Positions 41,349 through 49,914 of a stretch of DNA of 64,000 nucleotides are shown here, one piece after another (positions within the stretch are counted from its first letter, which is position 1; each line of letters opens with the position of its first letter). The notes under the pieces are model-generated. The model had not been told where the DNA came from. It saw only the letters and a list, made by a program, of their open reading frames with translations, and ran no database searches. The position numbers and the translations under genes were made by a program. Source of the DNA: Microbacterium sp. LWO12-1.2 (GTDB lineage: Bacteria > Actinomycetota > Actinomycetes > Actinomycetales > Microbacteriaceae); contig NZ_JBEGII010000001.1 of NCBI RefSeq assembly GCF_040675875.1, forward strand, positions 2,356,001 to 2,420,000, written 5' to 3'.

Positions 41349-43709
41349 ATGTCGGTCGAATCCCCACAGAAAGAGATGGACGTGTCCTCCACATCCCGAC
41401 CCCGATTCTCCGACCGCGTCGAGAACCTCCTCGAGCAGATGACGCTGGAGGAGAAGCAGGCGCAGCTGGTCGGCTTCTGGGTCGATCAGGGTGACGACCT
41501 CGTCGCCCCGATGGCCGGCGAGAAGAAGACGTCCACGCGCTACGAAGAGGCGACCGCCGACGGGATCGGGCATCTGACCCGCGTGTACGGCACCCGTCCG
41601 GTCGATCCGATCGAGCGCGCGCAGTGGCTCTGGAGCGAACAGGCGCGCCTGCAGCGGGAGACCCGCCTCGGCATCCCCGCCCTGGTGCACGAGGAGTGCC
41701 TGACCGGGCTCGCCGCGTGGAAGGCGGCCACGTTCCCCACTCCGCTGGCCTGGGGCGCGTCGTTCGATCCCGACCTGGTGGAAGAGGTGGGACGTGCGAT
41801 CGGATCGTCGATGCGGGAGCTCGGAATCCATCAGGGACTCGCCCCGGTGCTCGACGTCGTCCGCGACCCGCGCTGGGGCCGCGTCGACGAGTGCATCTCG
41901 GAGGACCCGCTCGTGGTCGGCACCGTGGGCACCGCCTACGTGCGCGGCATGCAGTCGGAGGGCGTGCATGCGACCCTCAAGCACTTCGTCGGGTACTCGG
42001 CATCGCGCGCCGGTCGCAACCACGCCCCGGTGTCCGCGGGTCGCCGCGAGATCGAGGACGTGCTGCTGCCGCCGTTCGAGATGGCGGTGCGCGAAGGCGG
42101 GGTGCGCAGCGTCATGAACTCCTACACCGACATCGACGGAGTGCCCGTCGCCGCCGATCCGTACTACCTCGACGAGGTGCTGCGAGAGCGCTGGGGATTC
42201 GACGGGGTCGTGGTCTCGGACTACTTCGCCGTGGACTTCCTGCGCAGCATGCACCACGTCGCGGCGGACCCGGCGCAGGCCGCTGCTCTGGCGATCACGG
42301 CCGGGATCGACGTCGAACTGCCGTCACCCGACGCGTACACGACCCTCGCCGCGCAGGTGCGCGAGGGGTCGCTCGACCAGGGCATCCTCGACCGCGCCGT
42401 CGGACGCGTGCTCGCTCAGAAAGAGGAGCTGGGCCTGCTCGACACGGACTTCACGGCTGCAGACGTCACCGCACCCGATTCGATCGACCTGGACTCCCCC
42501 GCCCATCGCGCTCTCGCCCGCCGCCTGGCCGAGGAGTCGATCGTGCTGCTGAGCAACGACGGCGTGCTTCCGCTCGATCCGTCCGGGTCTTCGCGCATCG
42601 CCGTGATCGGACCGAACGCCGACAGCGCTGAGGCGCTCATGGGCTGCTACTCCTTCGTGAACCACGTGCTGGCGCACCATCCGGATGTGCCGGCCGGCAT
42701 CGCACTGCCGAGCCTGCTCGACGGGCTGCGTGCCGAGCTCCCCCTGTCCACGATCACCCACAGCGTGGGGTGCGAGGTCGAGGGCGAGGACCGCAGCGGA
42801 TTCCCGGCCGCGGTGGCGGATGCCGCTGCGGCCGATGTCGCGCTCGTCGTGATCGGCGACCGCGCGGGACTGTTCGGGCGCGGCACGGTGGGCGAGGGCA
42901 ACGACGTCGACTCCCTGGAGCTTCCCGGCGTGCAACGCGAGCTGATCGAAGCGGTGGTCGCGACCGGAACGCCGGTCGTGGTCGTCACCCTCACCGGGCG
43001 GCCGTACGCCCTGGACTGGACGCTGCCGCACCGCGAGACCACAGCCGGTGCGACCGCGGGGCTCGGTTCGGTGAACTCCCCTGCCGCTGCCGTCGGCCCT
43101 GTGCGGACGGAGCGGCTCGTTCCCGCGGCGGTGCTCCAGTCGTTCTTCCCCGGCGAGGAGGGGGGACCGGCGATCGCCGCCGTGCTGAGCGGTCTCGTGT
43201 CGCCGTCGGGTCGCCTGCCGGTGTCGCTGCCGCGCTCGGCAGGGGCGCAGCCGTACTCGTACCTGCATCCCGCTCTGGGCGGGCGCACGGATGTGACCAG
43301 CGTCGATCCCACGCCGGCGCGGCCGTTCGGCTTCGGGCTCGGGTACACGAGCTTCACGCACGAACGGCTGACGGCCGATGCCTCGGTGCCGGCGGGAGGG
43401 GAGTTCCGCGCATCGGTGCTGGTGCGCAACTCCGGCTCGCGAGAGGGAACGGATGTCGTGCAGCTCTACGCCCACGACGAGGTCGCGAGCGTGGCGCGCC
43501 CGGTGGCGCAGCTGGTCGGATTCCGGCGCGTGCGCCTGGCGCCCGGCGAGGAACGGCGCGTCGAGTTCGCGGTTCCCACCGAGCGCCTCGCGTTCACCGG
43601 CACCGACGGCATCCGTCGAGTGGAGCCGGGGCGGATCCGGCTCTGGGTCGGCGAGGCGTGCGACCACGAGGAGACGGCGACCACCATCGAGATCGTGCCG
43701 ACAGCCTGA
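41349..43709 (+). CDS. Glycoside hydrolase family 3 beta-glycosidase
   Basis: A 786-residue GH3 enzyme: an N-terminal TIM-barrel domain with KHF (K211-H212), nucleophile D291 in GVVVSDYFAVD, an alpha/beta sandwich domain (about 395-650, with SIVLLSNDGVLPL), and a C-terminal fibronectin III-like domain (GEFRASVLVRNSG onward). There is no signal peptide, so it acts in the cytoplasm on imported oligosaccharides as a beta-glucosidase or beta-xylosidase. A second ATG nine codons in is possible. Confidence 0.93.
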   Translation: MSVESPQKEMDVSSTSRPRFSDRVENLLEQMTLEEKQAQLVGFWVDQGDDLVAPMAGEKKTSTRYEEATADGIGHLTRVYGTRPVDPIERAQWLWSEQARLQRETRLGIPALVHEECLTGLAAWKAATFPTPLAWGASFDPDLVEEVGRAIGSSMRELGIHQGLAPVLDVVRDPRWGRVDECISEDPLVVGTVGTAYVRGMQSEGVHATLKHFVGYSASRAGRNHAPVSAGRREIEDVLLPPFEMAVREGGVRSVMNSYTDIDGVPVAADPYYLDEVLRERWGFDGVVVSDYFAVDFLRSMHHVAADPAQAAALAITAGIDVELPSPDAYTTLAAQVREGSLDQGILDRAVGRVLAQKEELGLLDTDFTAADVTAPDSIDLDSPAHRALARRLAEESIVLLSNDGVLPLDPSGSSRIAVIGPNADSAEALMGCYSFVNHVLAHHPDVPAGIALPSLLDGLRAELPLSTITHSVGCEVEGEDRSGFPAAVADAAAADVALVVIGDRAGLFGRGTVGEGNDVDSLELPGVQRELIEAVVATGTPVVVVTLTGRPYALDWTLPHRETTAGATAGLGSVNSPAAAVGPVRTERLVPAAVLQSFFPGEEGGPAIAAVLSGLVSPSGRLPVSLPRSAGAQPYSYLHPALGGRTDVTSVDPTPARPFGFGLGYTSFTHERLTADASVPAGGEFRASVLVRNSGSREGTDVVQLYAHDEVASVARPVAQLVGFRRVRLAPGEERRVEFAVPTERLAFTGTDGIRRVEPGRIRLWVGEACDHEETATTIEIVPTA

Positions 43710-43716
43710 CTACTCT

Positions 43717-43870
43717 CCCTTCGACAGGCTCAGGGACCCAGGGGTTCGACAGGCTCAGCCCTTCGACAGGCTCAGGGACCCAGGGGTTCGACAGGCTCAG
43801 CCCTTCGACAGGCTCAGGGACCCCGGGGTTCGACAGGCTCAGCCCTTCGACAGGCTCAGGGACCCAGGGG
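43717..43870. repeat. 42-bp tandem array of the TTCGACAGGCTCAG element
   Basis: Units start at 43717, 43759, 43801 and 43843 (the last partial), each holding two copies of the 14-mer separated by GGGACCCAGGGG-type sequence; a single A-to-C change marks unit 3. The array fills the gap between convergent GH3 and zinc-finger genes, where it may also act as a transcriptional block. There are no unique spacers, so it is not CRISPR. Confidence 0.92.
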
Positions 43871-43904
43871 TTGCTGAGCCCATCGGGGACCCGGAGCTCC
43901 TGTC

Positions 43905-44390
43905 TCAGGCGTCGAGCGCGTGGACGAACGCCCGCACGTGCTCGCCGAGGCGCAGGATGCGCTGGTCCCGCGCGGCCTCACGGTCGAAGCCGGGGTAGGC
44001 CAGCGGCGGCAGCCGACGCACGTTCACCGAGCATTCGAAGTTCGCGCACACGAGCGTGCCCACGGTGTCGCCCTTGCGACCGGCGGGACCGCTCTTGCGC
44101 GCGGTGAACAGCTGCACGTCGTTGCGCAGCGTCACGTCGTCGCACCACGAGCACTGGGCCCGGGCGATCACGCGCTGCTCCGCCTGCTGCAGCAGGACGC
44201 CGGTGAGGATGTCATCGACCTCGACGAGCACGTAGGCGCGTCGGGGCGACTTGGGATCGGACCAGCCGAGGTAGTCCAACCGGCTGAAGTCGATGTCGCG
44301 GAAGCCAGCGGGAAGGTTCAGGTCGGAGGCCTCTTTGCGGGAGGCGTTGCGGAAGGAGGCGCGGATGGCGCGCTCGTCGATGGGACGCAT
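43905..44390 (-). CDS. FBP-family treble-clef zinc-finger protein
   Basis: A 161-residue protein resembling the C-terminal domain of actinobacterial fibronectin-binding/elongation-factor-G-binding (FBP) proteins. It has IRASFRNASRKE, FRDIDFSRLDYLGWSDPKS, then zinc ligands in CSWCDD and CANFECS. Related proteins bind EF-G on the ribosome (fusidic-acid resistance, FusB type), so a ribosome-associated role is possible, but the assignment is by eye. It is monocistronic, with its start at ATG 44390. Confidence 0.8.
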   Translation of the reverse strand: MRPIDERAIRASFRNASRKEASDLNLPAGFRDIDFSRLDYLGWSDPKSPRRAYVLVEVDDILTGVLLQQAEQRVIARAQCSWCDDVTLRNDVQLFTARKSGPAGRKGDTVGTLVCANFECSVNVRRLPPLAYPGFDREAARDQRILRLGEHVRAFVHALDA

Positions 44391-44710
44391 GGGATGAGTG
44401 CTTTCGTACGATGCTCGCCGAGAAAGGCGAGCGGGATGACAAGGAGAGGACGGCATCCGAACGGACACCGGGTACGACGCGGCTCCGGGGACGGGTGTTC
44501 CGCCTCCGGCTGGTCGTCAGCCTCTGCCGCCGGCGCGGGATGCGCCTGCAGCTCCCCTCTGCGCCACACGGGCACTCATCGAAAACAGCACCCGGCGAGT
44601 TTACACCCGAGGACACGCCCGGGATTTGTTTCGCCTCGTGTCACGGCGGGTTCCCTCCCGCGAGGAGCCGACCTACTCTTGCGGGAACATCCGCTCACGA
44701 AGGAGACCCC
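44391..44710. other. 320-bp divergent intergenic region
   Basis: This region separates the zinc-finger gene from the small gene at 44711. I see no convincing gene. It holds an inverted pair GACACG (44612-44617) / CGTGTC (44637-44642) around GGGATTTGTTTC, and a possible -10 TACTCT upstream of 44711. The lower G+C near 44600-44635 suggests promoter DNA. Confidence 0.4.
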
Positions 44711-45058
44711 GTGTCCACGCCGCTGAATCGCCTCTCACCCACCTCGGTGCGCGAGCGTTCGGCCTGCATGTGCGCGCAGGGACACGGATGCTCGTCCTTC
44801 GCCCCCGGGCACGCACTGCACCTGATCCAGGCGCGGATCGCCTCGGCCACGCCGGCCGAGTGGGTGGACGGCATCGTCGAGTCGGCGGATGCCACAGGCG
44901 GCGAGCTCGTGGTGCGCACGCTCGACGGAGACGCCCACGCGCTCTGGAACAGCGCGGGCGCTGCTCTCGAGGCTGCCCCGGGCACACCTGTGGCGCTGCA
45001 CCGCCGCTACGGCGTGCTGTCCGTCGGGCGCACGCAGTTCAACGTCGCCGCGCTCTGA
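44711..45058 (+). CDS. Small hypothetical protein with N-terminal CxC...GHGC
   Basis: A 115-residue protein starting GTG with AAGGAGA five bases upstream, which decides the start. The N-terminus carries SACMCAQGHGC, a potential metal- or cluster-binding motif; the rest (DGIVESADATGGELVVRTLDGDAHALWN, about residues 53-80) looks like a small beta barrel. Its stop is 24 bp from the convergent copper-protein stop. I recognise no family. Confidence 0.65.
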   Translation: MSTPLNRLSPTSVRERSACMCAQGHGCSSFAPGHALHLIQARIASATPAEWVDGIVESADATGGELVVRTLDGDAHALWNSAGAALEAAPGTPVALHRRYGVLSVGRTQFNVAAL

Positions 45059-45082
45059 TCAGGAAGTGGTGATCGGCTCGGC

Positions 45083-45484
45083 TCAGGCCGACGCCATCAT
45101 CATCGACCGCATCGCCATGCAGGCGTCCATGCACGCCTTGCACGCCTGAGCGCATATCCGGCAGACGTCGCTGTCGTCCGCGTGCATCATGCACTCGTCC
45201 ATGCACGTCTGACACATCGCGATGCAGGCATCGAGCATCGCCATCATCGACGCGGGGGTCATCCCCTGCATCCGCATCATCGAGCGCATCATGGTGTTCG
45301 CCATGTCCGCGCAGTTCATGCAGGCCGGCGAGCAGTCCATCATCTGAGTCGAACACACCGTGCACGCCTGTTCGCACGCCGCGCAGGCATCCATGCAGGC
45401 CTGCATGACCGACATGTCCATCGCCGCCATGTCGGGCATCGCCTTCATGCTCTTCGACATCTCATCCATCATCATCGAGTCCAT
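45083..45484 (-). CDS. Four-helix-bundle copper-binding protein (DUF326/Csp-like)
   Basis: A 133-residue protein with 17 Cys and about 35 Met. The Cys occur in CxxxC repeats (ACMDACAACEQAC; CIAMCQTCMDEC; CRICAQACKACMDAC) on predicted helices, as in DUF326/copper-storage proteins that bind many Cu(I) ions in a four-helix core. No signal peptide or Tat motif is visible, so it is probably cytosolic. The long Met-rich N-terminal extension (MDSMMMDEMSKSMKAM) is unusual. No CsoR or copper ATPase is adjacent. Confidence 0.88.
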   Translation of the reverse strand: MDSMMMDEMSKSMKAMPDMAAMDMSVMQACMDACAACEQACTVCSTQMMDCSPACMNCADMANTMMRSMMRMQGMTPASMMAMLDACIAMCQTCMDECMMHADDSDVCRICAQACKACMDACMAMRSMMMASA

Positions 45485-45632
45485 CGCACACCGCTTCCCT
45501 CGTGGCTTCCGCCTCATGATCGCGGGCCGGACCACCCGCCTGTCGCCAGGGTAGTCCGCTGCGCCACCCACGTCGATGGGCGGGATCACCGCGCTCCGAC
45601 AGTGCCCCGTGCCCTCGCTGACGCGGGCCCTG

Positions 45633-46811
45633 TCAGCCGCGCGCGAGACGCCGCCAGGCGAGCTCGGCGAGCACCGTAGCCTGCAGGGCGAGCACGCCGT
45701 CGTCGAAGACCGCGTCGTCGGAGTGCAGCGGCACGGATCGCTCGCCGGCAGCGCCGAGGAACACCAGGGTGCCGGGCACCTCCTCCAGAACATAGGAGAA
45801 GTCCTCCGACGCCATGTACGGCGCCTCCCGCCGGATGACGCGCTCGACGCCGACGAGCTCGTCGAGCACGGCGATCACCTCGCGCGTCTCTGCGGGGTCG
45901 TTGTAGGTGACCGGATACGACGCGATGAAGGTCGTGTCGAGCGTGCAGCCGTTCGCCTCGGCGATGCCGCGCAACAGCGCCGGCAGCTCGTCACGCACGA
46001 CATCGAGTGTCGCGGTCGAGAGCGTGCGGATGTTCGCTTCCAGGCTCACGCTCGCCGCCAGGATGTTGCTCGCCTCGGAGTCGCTCGACAGCCGCGTGAT
46101 CGAGATCACGGCCTGGTCCGTGGCCGGAAGCCGCCGTGCGGCGAAGGTCTGCACCGCCAGGATGAGCTGCGCGGCCACGGGCACGGGGTCGATCGCGAGG
46201 TGCGGGAAGGCGGCATGGCCTCCGCTGCCGCGCACGACCATCTGCAGCGCGTTGGCGCTGGCCATCATCGCTCCTTCGCGCACCACGAGCTGCCCTGCCG
46301 GCACCGCGCTGTCGACGTGGATCGCATAGGCGGCGACCGGTCGCTCACCCGCGGCGTCGAGCACGCCCTCGTCGATCATGAGGCGCGCGCCCGCCTGCCC
46401 CTCCTCGCCGGGCTGGAACATGAACACCACCGTGCCGGGGAGCTCGTCACGCTGTGCCGCGAGCAGCCGCGCGGCGCCGAGCAGACCGGCCATGTGCAGG
46501 TCATGTCCGCACGCGTGCATCGCCGCGCCCTGCGCCGCGAAGTCGAGTCCGGATGCCTCCGTGATCGGCAGTCCGTCCATGTCCCCGCGCAGCAGCACGA
46601 CGGGCCCCGGCAGACCGCCCCGGAGCACGGCGGTGACGGACGAGAGCGCGGTGCCGACCGAGATCTCCAGATCGAGGTCGGCGAGCTCCCGCAGGATGAT
46701 CCGCTGCGTCCGGGGCAGATCGGTGCCGACCTCGACGGCCCCGTGCAGCTCTCGCCGCAATGCGATGAGACGATCCCGCAACGCCGCGGCCGCCGTATCG
46801 AACCGGGTCAT
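45633..46811 (-). CDS. M20-family amidohydrolase
   Basis: A 392-residue metal-dependent amidohydrolase of the hippurate/N-acyl-amino-acid hydrolase (M20D) type. Metal ligands are in GDMDGLPI, MHACGHDLH, QPGEEG, the His of YAIHVD and the C-terminal YMASEDFSY. It cleaves an N-acyl amino acid or similar amide. It is the last gene of the mvaA operon, coupled by ATGA overlap to the YtcJ-like gene upstream. Confidence 0.9.
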   Translation of the reverse strand: MTRFDTAAAALRDRLIALRRELHGAVEVGTDLPRTQRIILRELADLDLEISVGTALSSVTAVLRGGLPGPVVLLRGDMDGLPITEASGLDFAAQGAAMHACGHDLHMAGLLGAARLLAAQRDELPGTVVFMFQPGEEGQAGARLMIDEGVLDAAGERPVAAYAIHVDSAVPAGQLVVREGAMMASANALQMVVRGSGGHAAFPHLAIDPVPVAAQLILAVQTFAARRLPATDQAVISITRLSSDSEASNILAASVSLEANIRTLSTATLDVVRDELPALLRGIAEANGCTLDTTFIASYPVTYNDPAETREVIAVLDELVGVERVIRREAPYMASEDFSYVLEEVPGTLVFLGAAGERSVPLHSDDAVFDDGVLALQATVLAELAWRRLARG

Positions 46812-48385
46812 GAGACACGCTCCCCGCGGATCCAGGTCTCGGCGACGCGCACCCCGGAGATCTCGTCGTCCGGCACCGTGAACACGTCGCGGTCGAGCAC
46901 CGCGAAGCTGCCGTCGAATCCCGGCGCCAGCTGACCGACCCCCTCCAGCGGCGAGAGCAGTCGCGCGCGCCCCGTATACAACAGCAGAGCCTGCGGCACC
47001 GTGATCGCCGCCTCAGGACCGAAGTCGATGCCGTTGTAGGTGCGCCGCCGCACTGCGGCCTCGACCGAGAGCATCACGTCATCCGCTCCACTCCAGGCCG
47101 TGGCCGGCCGGTCGGACGACAGCGCGAGCGGGTCGAGACCCGCGTACAGGCGCGCGATCGGATACGCATCCGGCACCTGCTCGGCACGCAGCGCTTTCTC
47201 GTATCCGTCGTACTCGGCGAAGAAGAACACGGTGTGCGTGGCGATGCCGAAGCGCATGCGGGCGGAGCGGAGGCGGGCGAGGTAGTCGTCGCTCACGATC
47301 GTCGCGTGCTCGATGCGCACCGAGGGGATGCCGTCGAGCCACGGCTCCGCCTCGGCGAAGAGCTCGACCACGCGGTCGAGCGCGCGGTCGCCCATCGCGT
47401 GCACCGCGAGCTGCACGTGATTGCGGCGGGCCCAGTCGGCCGCGGCCAGCACGTCGGCGTCGTCGACCAGGCGCAGACCGTGATCGCAGGATTCCGGGTA
47501 CGCCTCGTGCACCCACGCGGTGCGGTTGGAGTAGGCGCCGTCGAGCACCACCTTCACGCCGGCGACGCGGATCTGGCCTTCGCGATCGCCCTCGACGAGA
47601 TCCGCGAGAGGTGCGGCGGGGTCCCACCCGGGGTACAGCGCGACGCGGGTGCGCAGGCCGCGCTCGACCGCCGCGCGGAACGTCGCCACCGGGTCGTCGA
47701 TCCGGCTGGAGAGCAGATCGCACACGGCGACGATGCCGCGCGAGGCGAGCTCCTCGCCGAGGGCGACCACGGCATCGATCTGCGCGTCACGGGTGGGGGC
47801 GGGGATGAAGGCGGCCACCGCGCCGACCGCGGCGATCTCGGTGAGCACTCCGTTCGGCCGTCCTTCCGCGTCGCGCTCGAACCGCGACCCCTCCGGATCG
47901 ACGGTGTCCGCCGTGATGCCGGCGATCTCGAGCGCACGGGTGTTGCACACCGCGGAGTGCGCGTCGCAGCGCCACACCAGCACCGGGCGTGTGGTGCTCA
48001 CCCGGTCGAGATCCGCGGCGGTCGGCATACGGCGCCCGGGGAACTTGGTGTCGTCGAATCCGCGGCCGAGCACCCAGGCCTCGGGGTCGGCAAGGGCGTC
48101 GGCATGAGCGCGCAGCACAGCGACCAGATCGTCCGCCGACGTCACGGCGGGCGGGAAGCACTCCGCCGCCGGTGCGGTCCCGGCGATCAGAGCCGGATGC
48201 GTGTGGCTGTCGATGAGGCCGGGCAGCACCGTGCGCCCGCCCAGGTCGATGCCCGCTTCGTCCGAAACCTCACCCGCATCGCCGACCCAGTCGATCAGGC
48301 CATCGGTGATGCGGAACGCCGAGGCGAAGCTCGTCTCGGTCTCTCCCGTGAAGACCTTCGCGTTCGTGAACAGCGTGTGTGTCAT
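46808..48385 (-). CDS. YtcJ-like metal-dependent amidohydrolase (second copy)
   Basis: A 525-residue amidohydrolase-superfamily protein. Metal ligands are HTH in LIDSHTHP, a Lys in RVAGVKVVLDG, His in LAVHAMGDRA and His in VRIEHATI; the Asp is in LSSDRPA. YtcJ/NfdA-type enzymes hydrolyse N-substituted formamides and other amides. It lies 43 bp after its paralogue and overlaps the M20 gene by four bases. Two different YtcJ-like proteins in one operon suggest two successive or alternative amide cleavages. Confidence 0.88.
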   Translation of the reverse strand: MTHTLFTNAKVFTGETETSFASAFRITDGLIDWVGDAGEVSDEAGIDLGGRTVLPGLIDSHTHPALIAGTAPAAECFPPAVTSADDLVAVLRAHADALADPEAWVLGRGFDDTKFPGRRMPTAADLDRVSTTRPVLVWRCDAHSAVCNTRALEIAGITADTVDPEGSRFERDAEGRPNGVLTEIAAVGAVAAFIPAPTRDAQIDAVVALGEELASRGIVAVCDLLSSRIDDPVATFRAAVERGLRTRVALYPGWDPAAPLADLVEGDREGQIRVAGVKVVLDGAYSNRTAWVHEAYPESCDHGLRLVDDADVLAAADWARRNHVQLAVHAMGDRALDRVVELFAEAEPWLDGIPSVRIEHATIVSDDYLARLRSARMRFGIATHTVFFFAEYDGYEKALRAEQVPDAYPIARLYAGLDPLALSSDRPATAWSGADDVMLSVEAAVRRRTYNGIDFGPEAAITVPQALLLYTGRARLLSPLEGVGQLAPGFDGSFAVLDRDVFTVPDDEISGVRVAETWIRGERVS

Positions 48386-48428
48386 GCCGGATCTCCCACC
48401 CGTTCGTGTCGTGCCAAGAGTGCGCTCC

Positions 48429-49904
48429 TCAGATCCGGCGCCAGGTGAAGCGCCCGGCGAGCAGCGTCGCCGCCACCGGCATCCCGCGCAGCGCGTCGCG
48501 GTCGGCGGCATACGGGTCTCCGTCGCTGAGCACGAGGTCTGCCGGCTGCCCGACCGAGAGGCTGCTGCGCACGGATGCCGCCAGTGCGACGTCCAGCGGC
48601 AGGCGCTGCTCCGGATGCCAGGCATCGCGGTCTCCACGGCTGCGCGCCGTCGCCGCGCTCAGCGAGACCCAGGGGTCGAGCGGGGCGACCGGGGCGTCGG
48701 AGCCGAGTCGCAGGGCGGCACCGGCCCGGTGCAGAGAGCCGAACGCGAACGCCCGCGCGGTGCGACCCGCCCAGTGGTGATCGGCGACGTCGCGGTCGTC
48801 CATCGCGTGCTCGGGCTGCACGCTGGCGATCAGCCCGAGGGCGGCGAAGCGGGCGAAGTCGTCCTCACGCACGAGCTGCGCGTGCTCGATCACCCCGCGC
48901 ATGTCGAGCGCCTCGAAGGTGTCGAGCACCTCGGAGTTCGCCCGGTCGCCGATCGCGTGCACTGCGGCTTCGACTCCCCCGGCGCGGGCGATGCCGAGCA
49001 GACGCCGCAGCTCCTCGACCGGAACGCTCTCCAGGCCGCACGCGTGCGGGTGGCCCGGATCCATGCCGGGGTACGGGTCCCAGCACCACGCGGTACGGGT
49101 GTTGAGCGAGCCGTCGACGACGACCTTCAGACGACCGAACTCGATCAGCCCGCGCTCGTCGACGATGTCGCCCGTGCGCAGGCCCTGCGCGATCGCCCCC
49201 TCCAGCCGGTCGGGCCACACCGCGATGTCGACGCGGAGGGCGTCGAGGCCCTGCGCGGTGCGCTCGGACCACTCGGCGACGTTGTCGGTGTTCTCGTACT
49301 CGACCACGCCGACCACGCCGCGGGCCGCCGCGGCATCCGCCGCCTCCCGGTACGCCGACAGCGACAGCCCCCTGGCCTCGTCGAAGGAGTGCAGCAGCGC
49401 GATCCACGGCCCCTCGCGCAGCAGGCCTGTGTCGTCGAGCTCGATGCCGAAGCGCGACTGGGCGGCACGGTTCATCCATCCGCAGTGCAGGTCGCCGCTG
49501 ACGAGGACCACCGGCACGTCCGACACGGCGGCGTCGAGGGCGGCGACCGAGGCGGGCACAGGCCAGAGCCCGTCGCGGAAGCCGTAGCCCATCAGCACGC
49601 CGTCGACGAGAGGCCACTCCTCGGCGCGCGCCCGACGCACGACCTCGAGCACATCGGCTGCGCTGCGCGTCTCGGTGAGATCGACGCGACGACGGCGGAT
49701 GACGTGCTGCGTGAAGTGCACGTGCGCGTCCCAGAACCCCGGGCCGATCCAGCGGCCGGCGCCGTCGACCGCCTCCCCCTCGGCAGGGGTCCTGCCCGCC
49801 GGGGCGATCGCGGCGATCAGTCCGTCACGCACGACCACGTCGACGGGCTCGGCACCGTCGTACGGCCGGACGTTCTGCAGGGTCAGGGCGGAGGCGTGGC
49901 TCAT
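48429..49904 (-). CDS. YtcJ-like metal-dependent amidohydrolase (first copy)
   Basis: A 491-residue protein with HVH in GPGFWDAHVHF, the carboxylated Lys in GRLKVVVDGS, His in AAVHAIGDRA and IEHAQLV, and Asp in RLGSDAPVAP. It is diverged from the next gene but has the same domain order. It starts 10 bp after the ornithine-cyclodeaminase-like gene in the mvaA operon. It probably hydrolyses an amide or formamide; the substrate is unknown. Confidence 0.88.
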   Translation of the reverse strand: MSHASALTLQNVRPYDGAEPVDVVVRDGLIAAIAPAGRTPAEGEAVDGAGRWIGPGFWDAHVHFTQHVIRRRRVDLTETRSAADVLEVVRRARAEEWPLVDGVLMGYGFRDGLWPVPASVAALDAAVSDVPVVLVSGDLHCGWMNRAAQSRFGIELDDTGLLREGPWIALLHSFDEARGLSLSAYREAADAAAARGVVGVVEYENTDNVAEWSERTAQGLDALRVDIAVWPDRLEGAIAQGLRTGDIVDERGLIEFGRLKVVVDGSLNTRTAWCWDPYPGMDPGHPHACGLESVPVEELRRLLGIARAGGVEAAVHAIGDRANSEVLDTFEALDMRGVIEHAQLVREDDFARFAALGLIASVQPEHAMDDRDVADHHWAGRTARAFAFGSLHRAGAALRLGSDAPVAPLDPWVSLSAATARSRGDRDAWHPEQRLPLDVALAASVRSSLSVGQPADLVLSDGDPYAADRDALRGMPVAATLLAGRFTWRRI

Positions 49905-49914
49905 GGTGCTCCGT

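Noticed and set aside
43717..43870. CRISPR array
   Set aside because: The whole 42-bp unit repeats with no variable spacers and no cas genes in the window.
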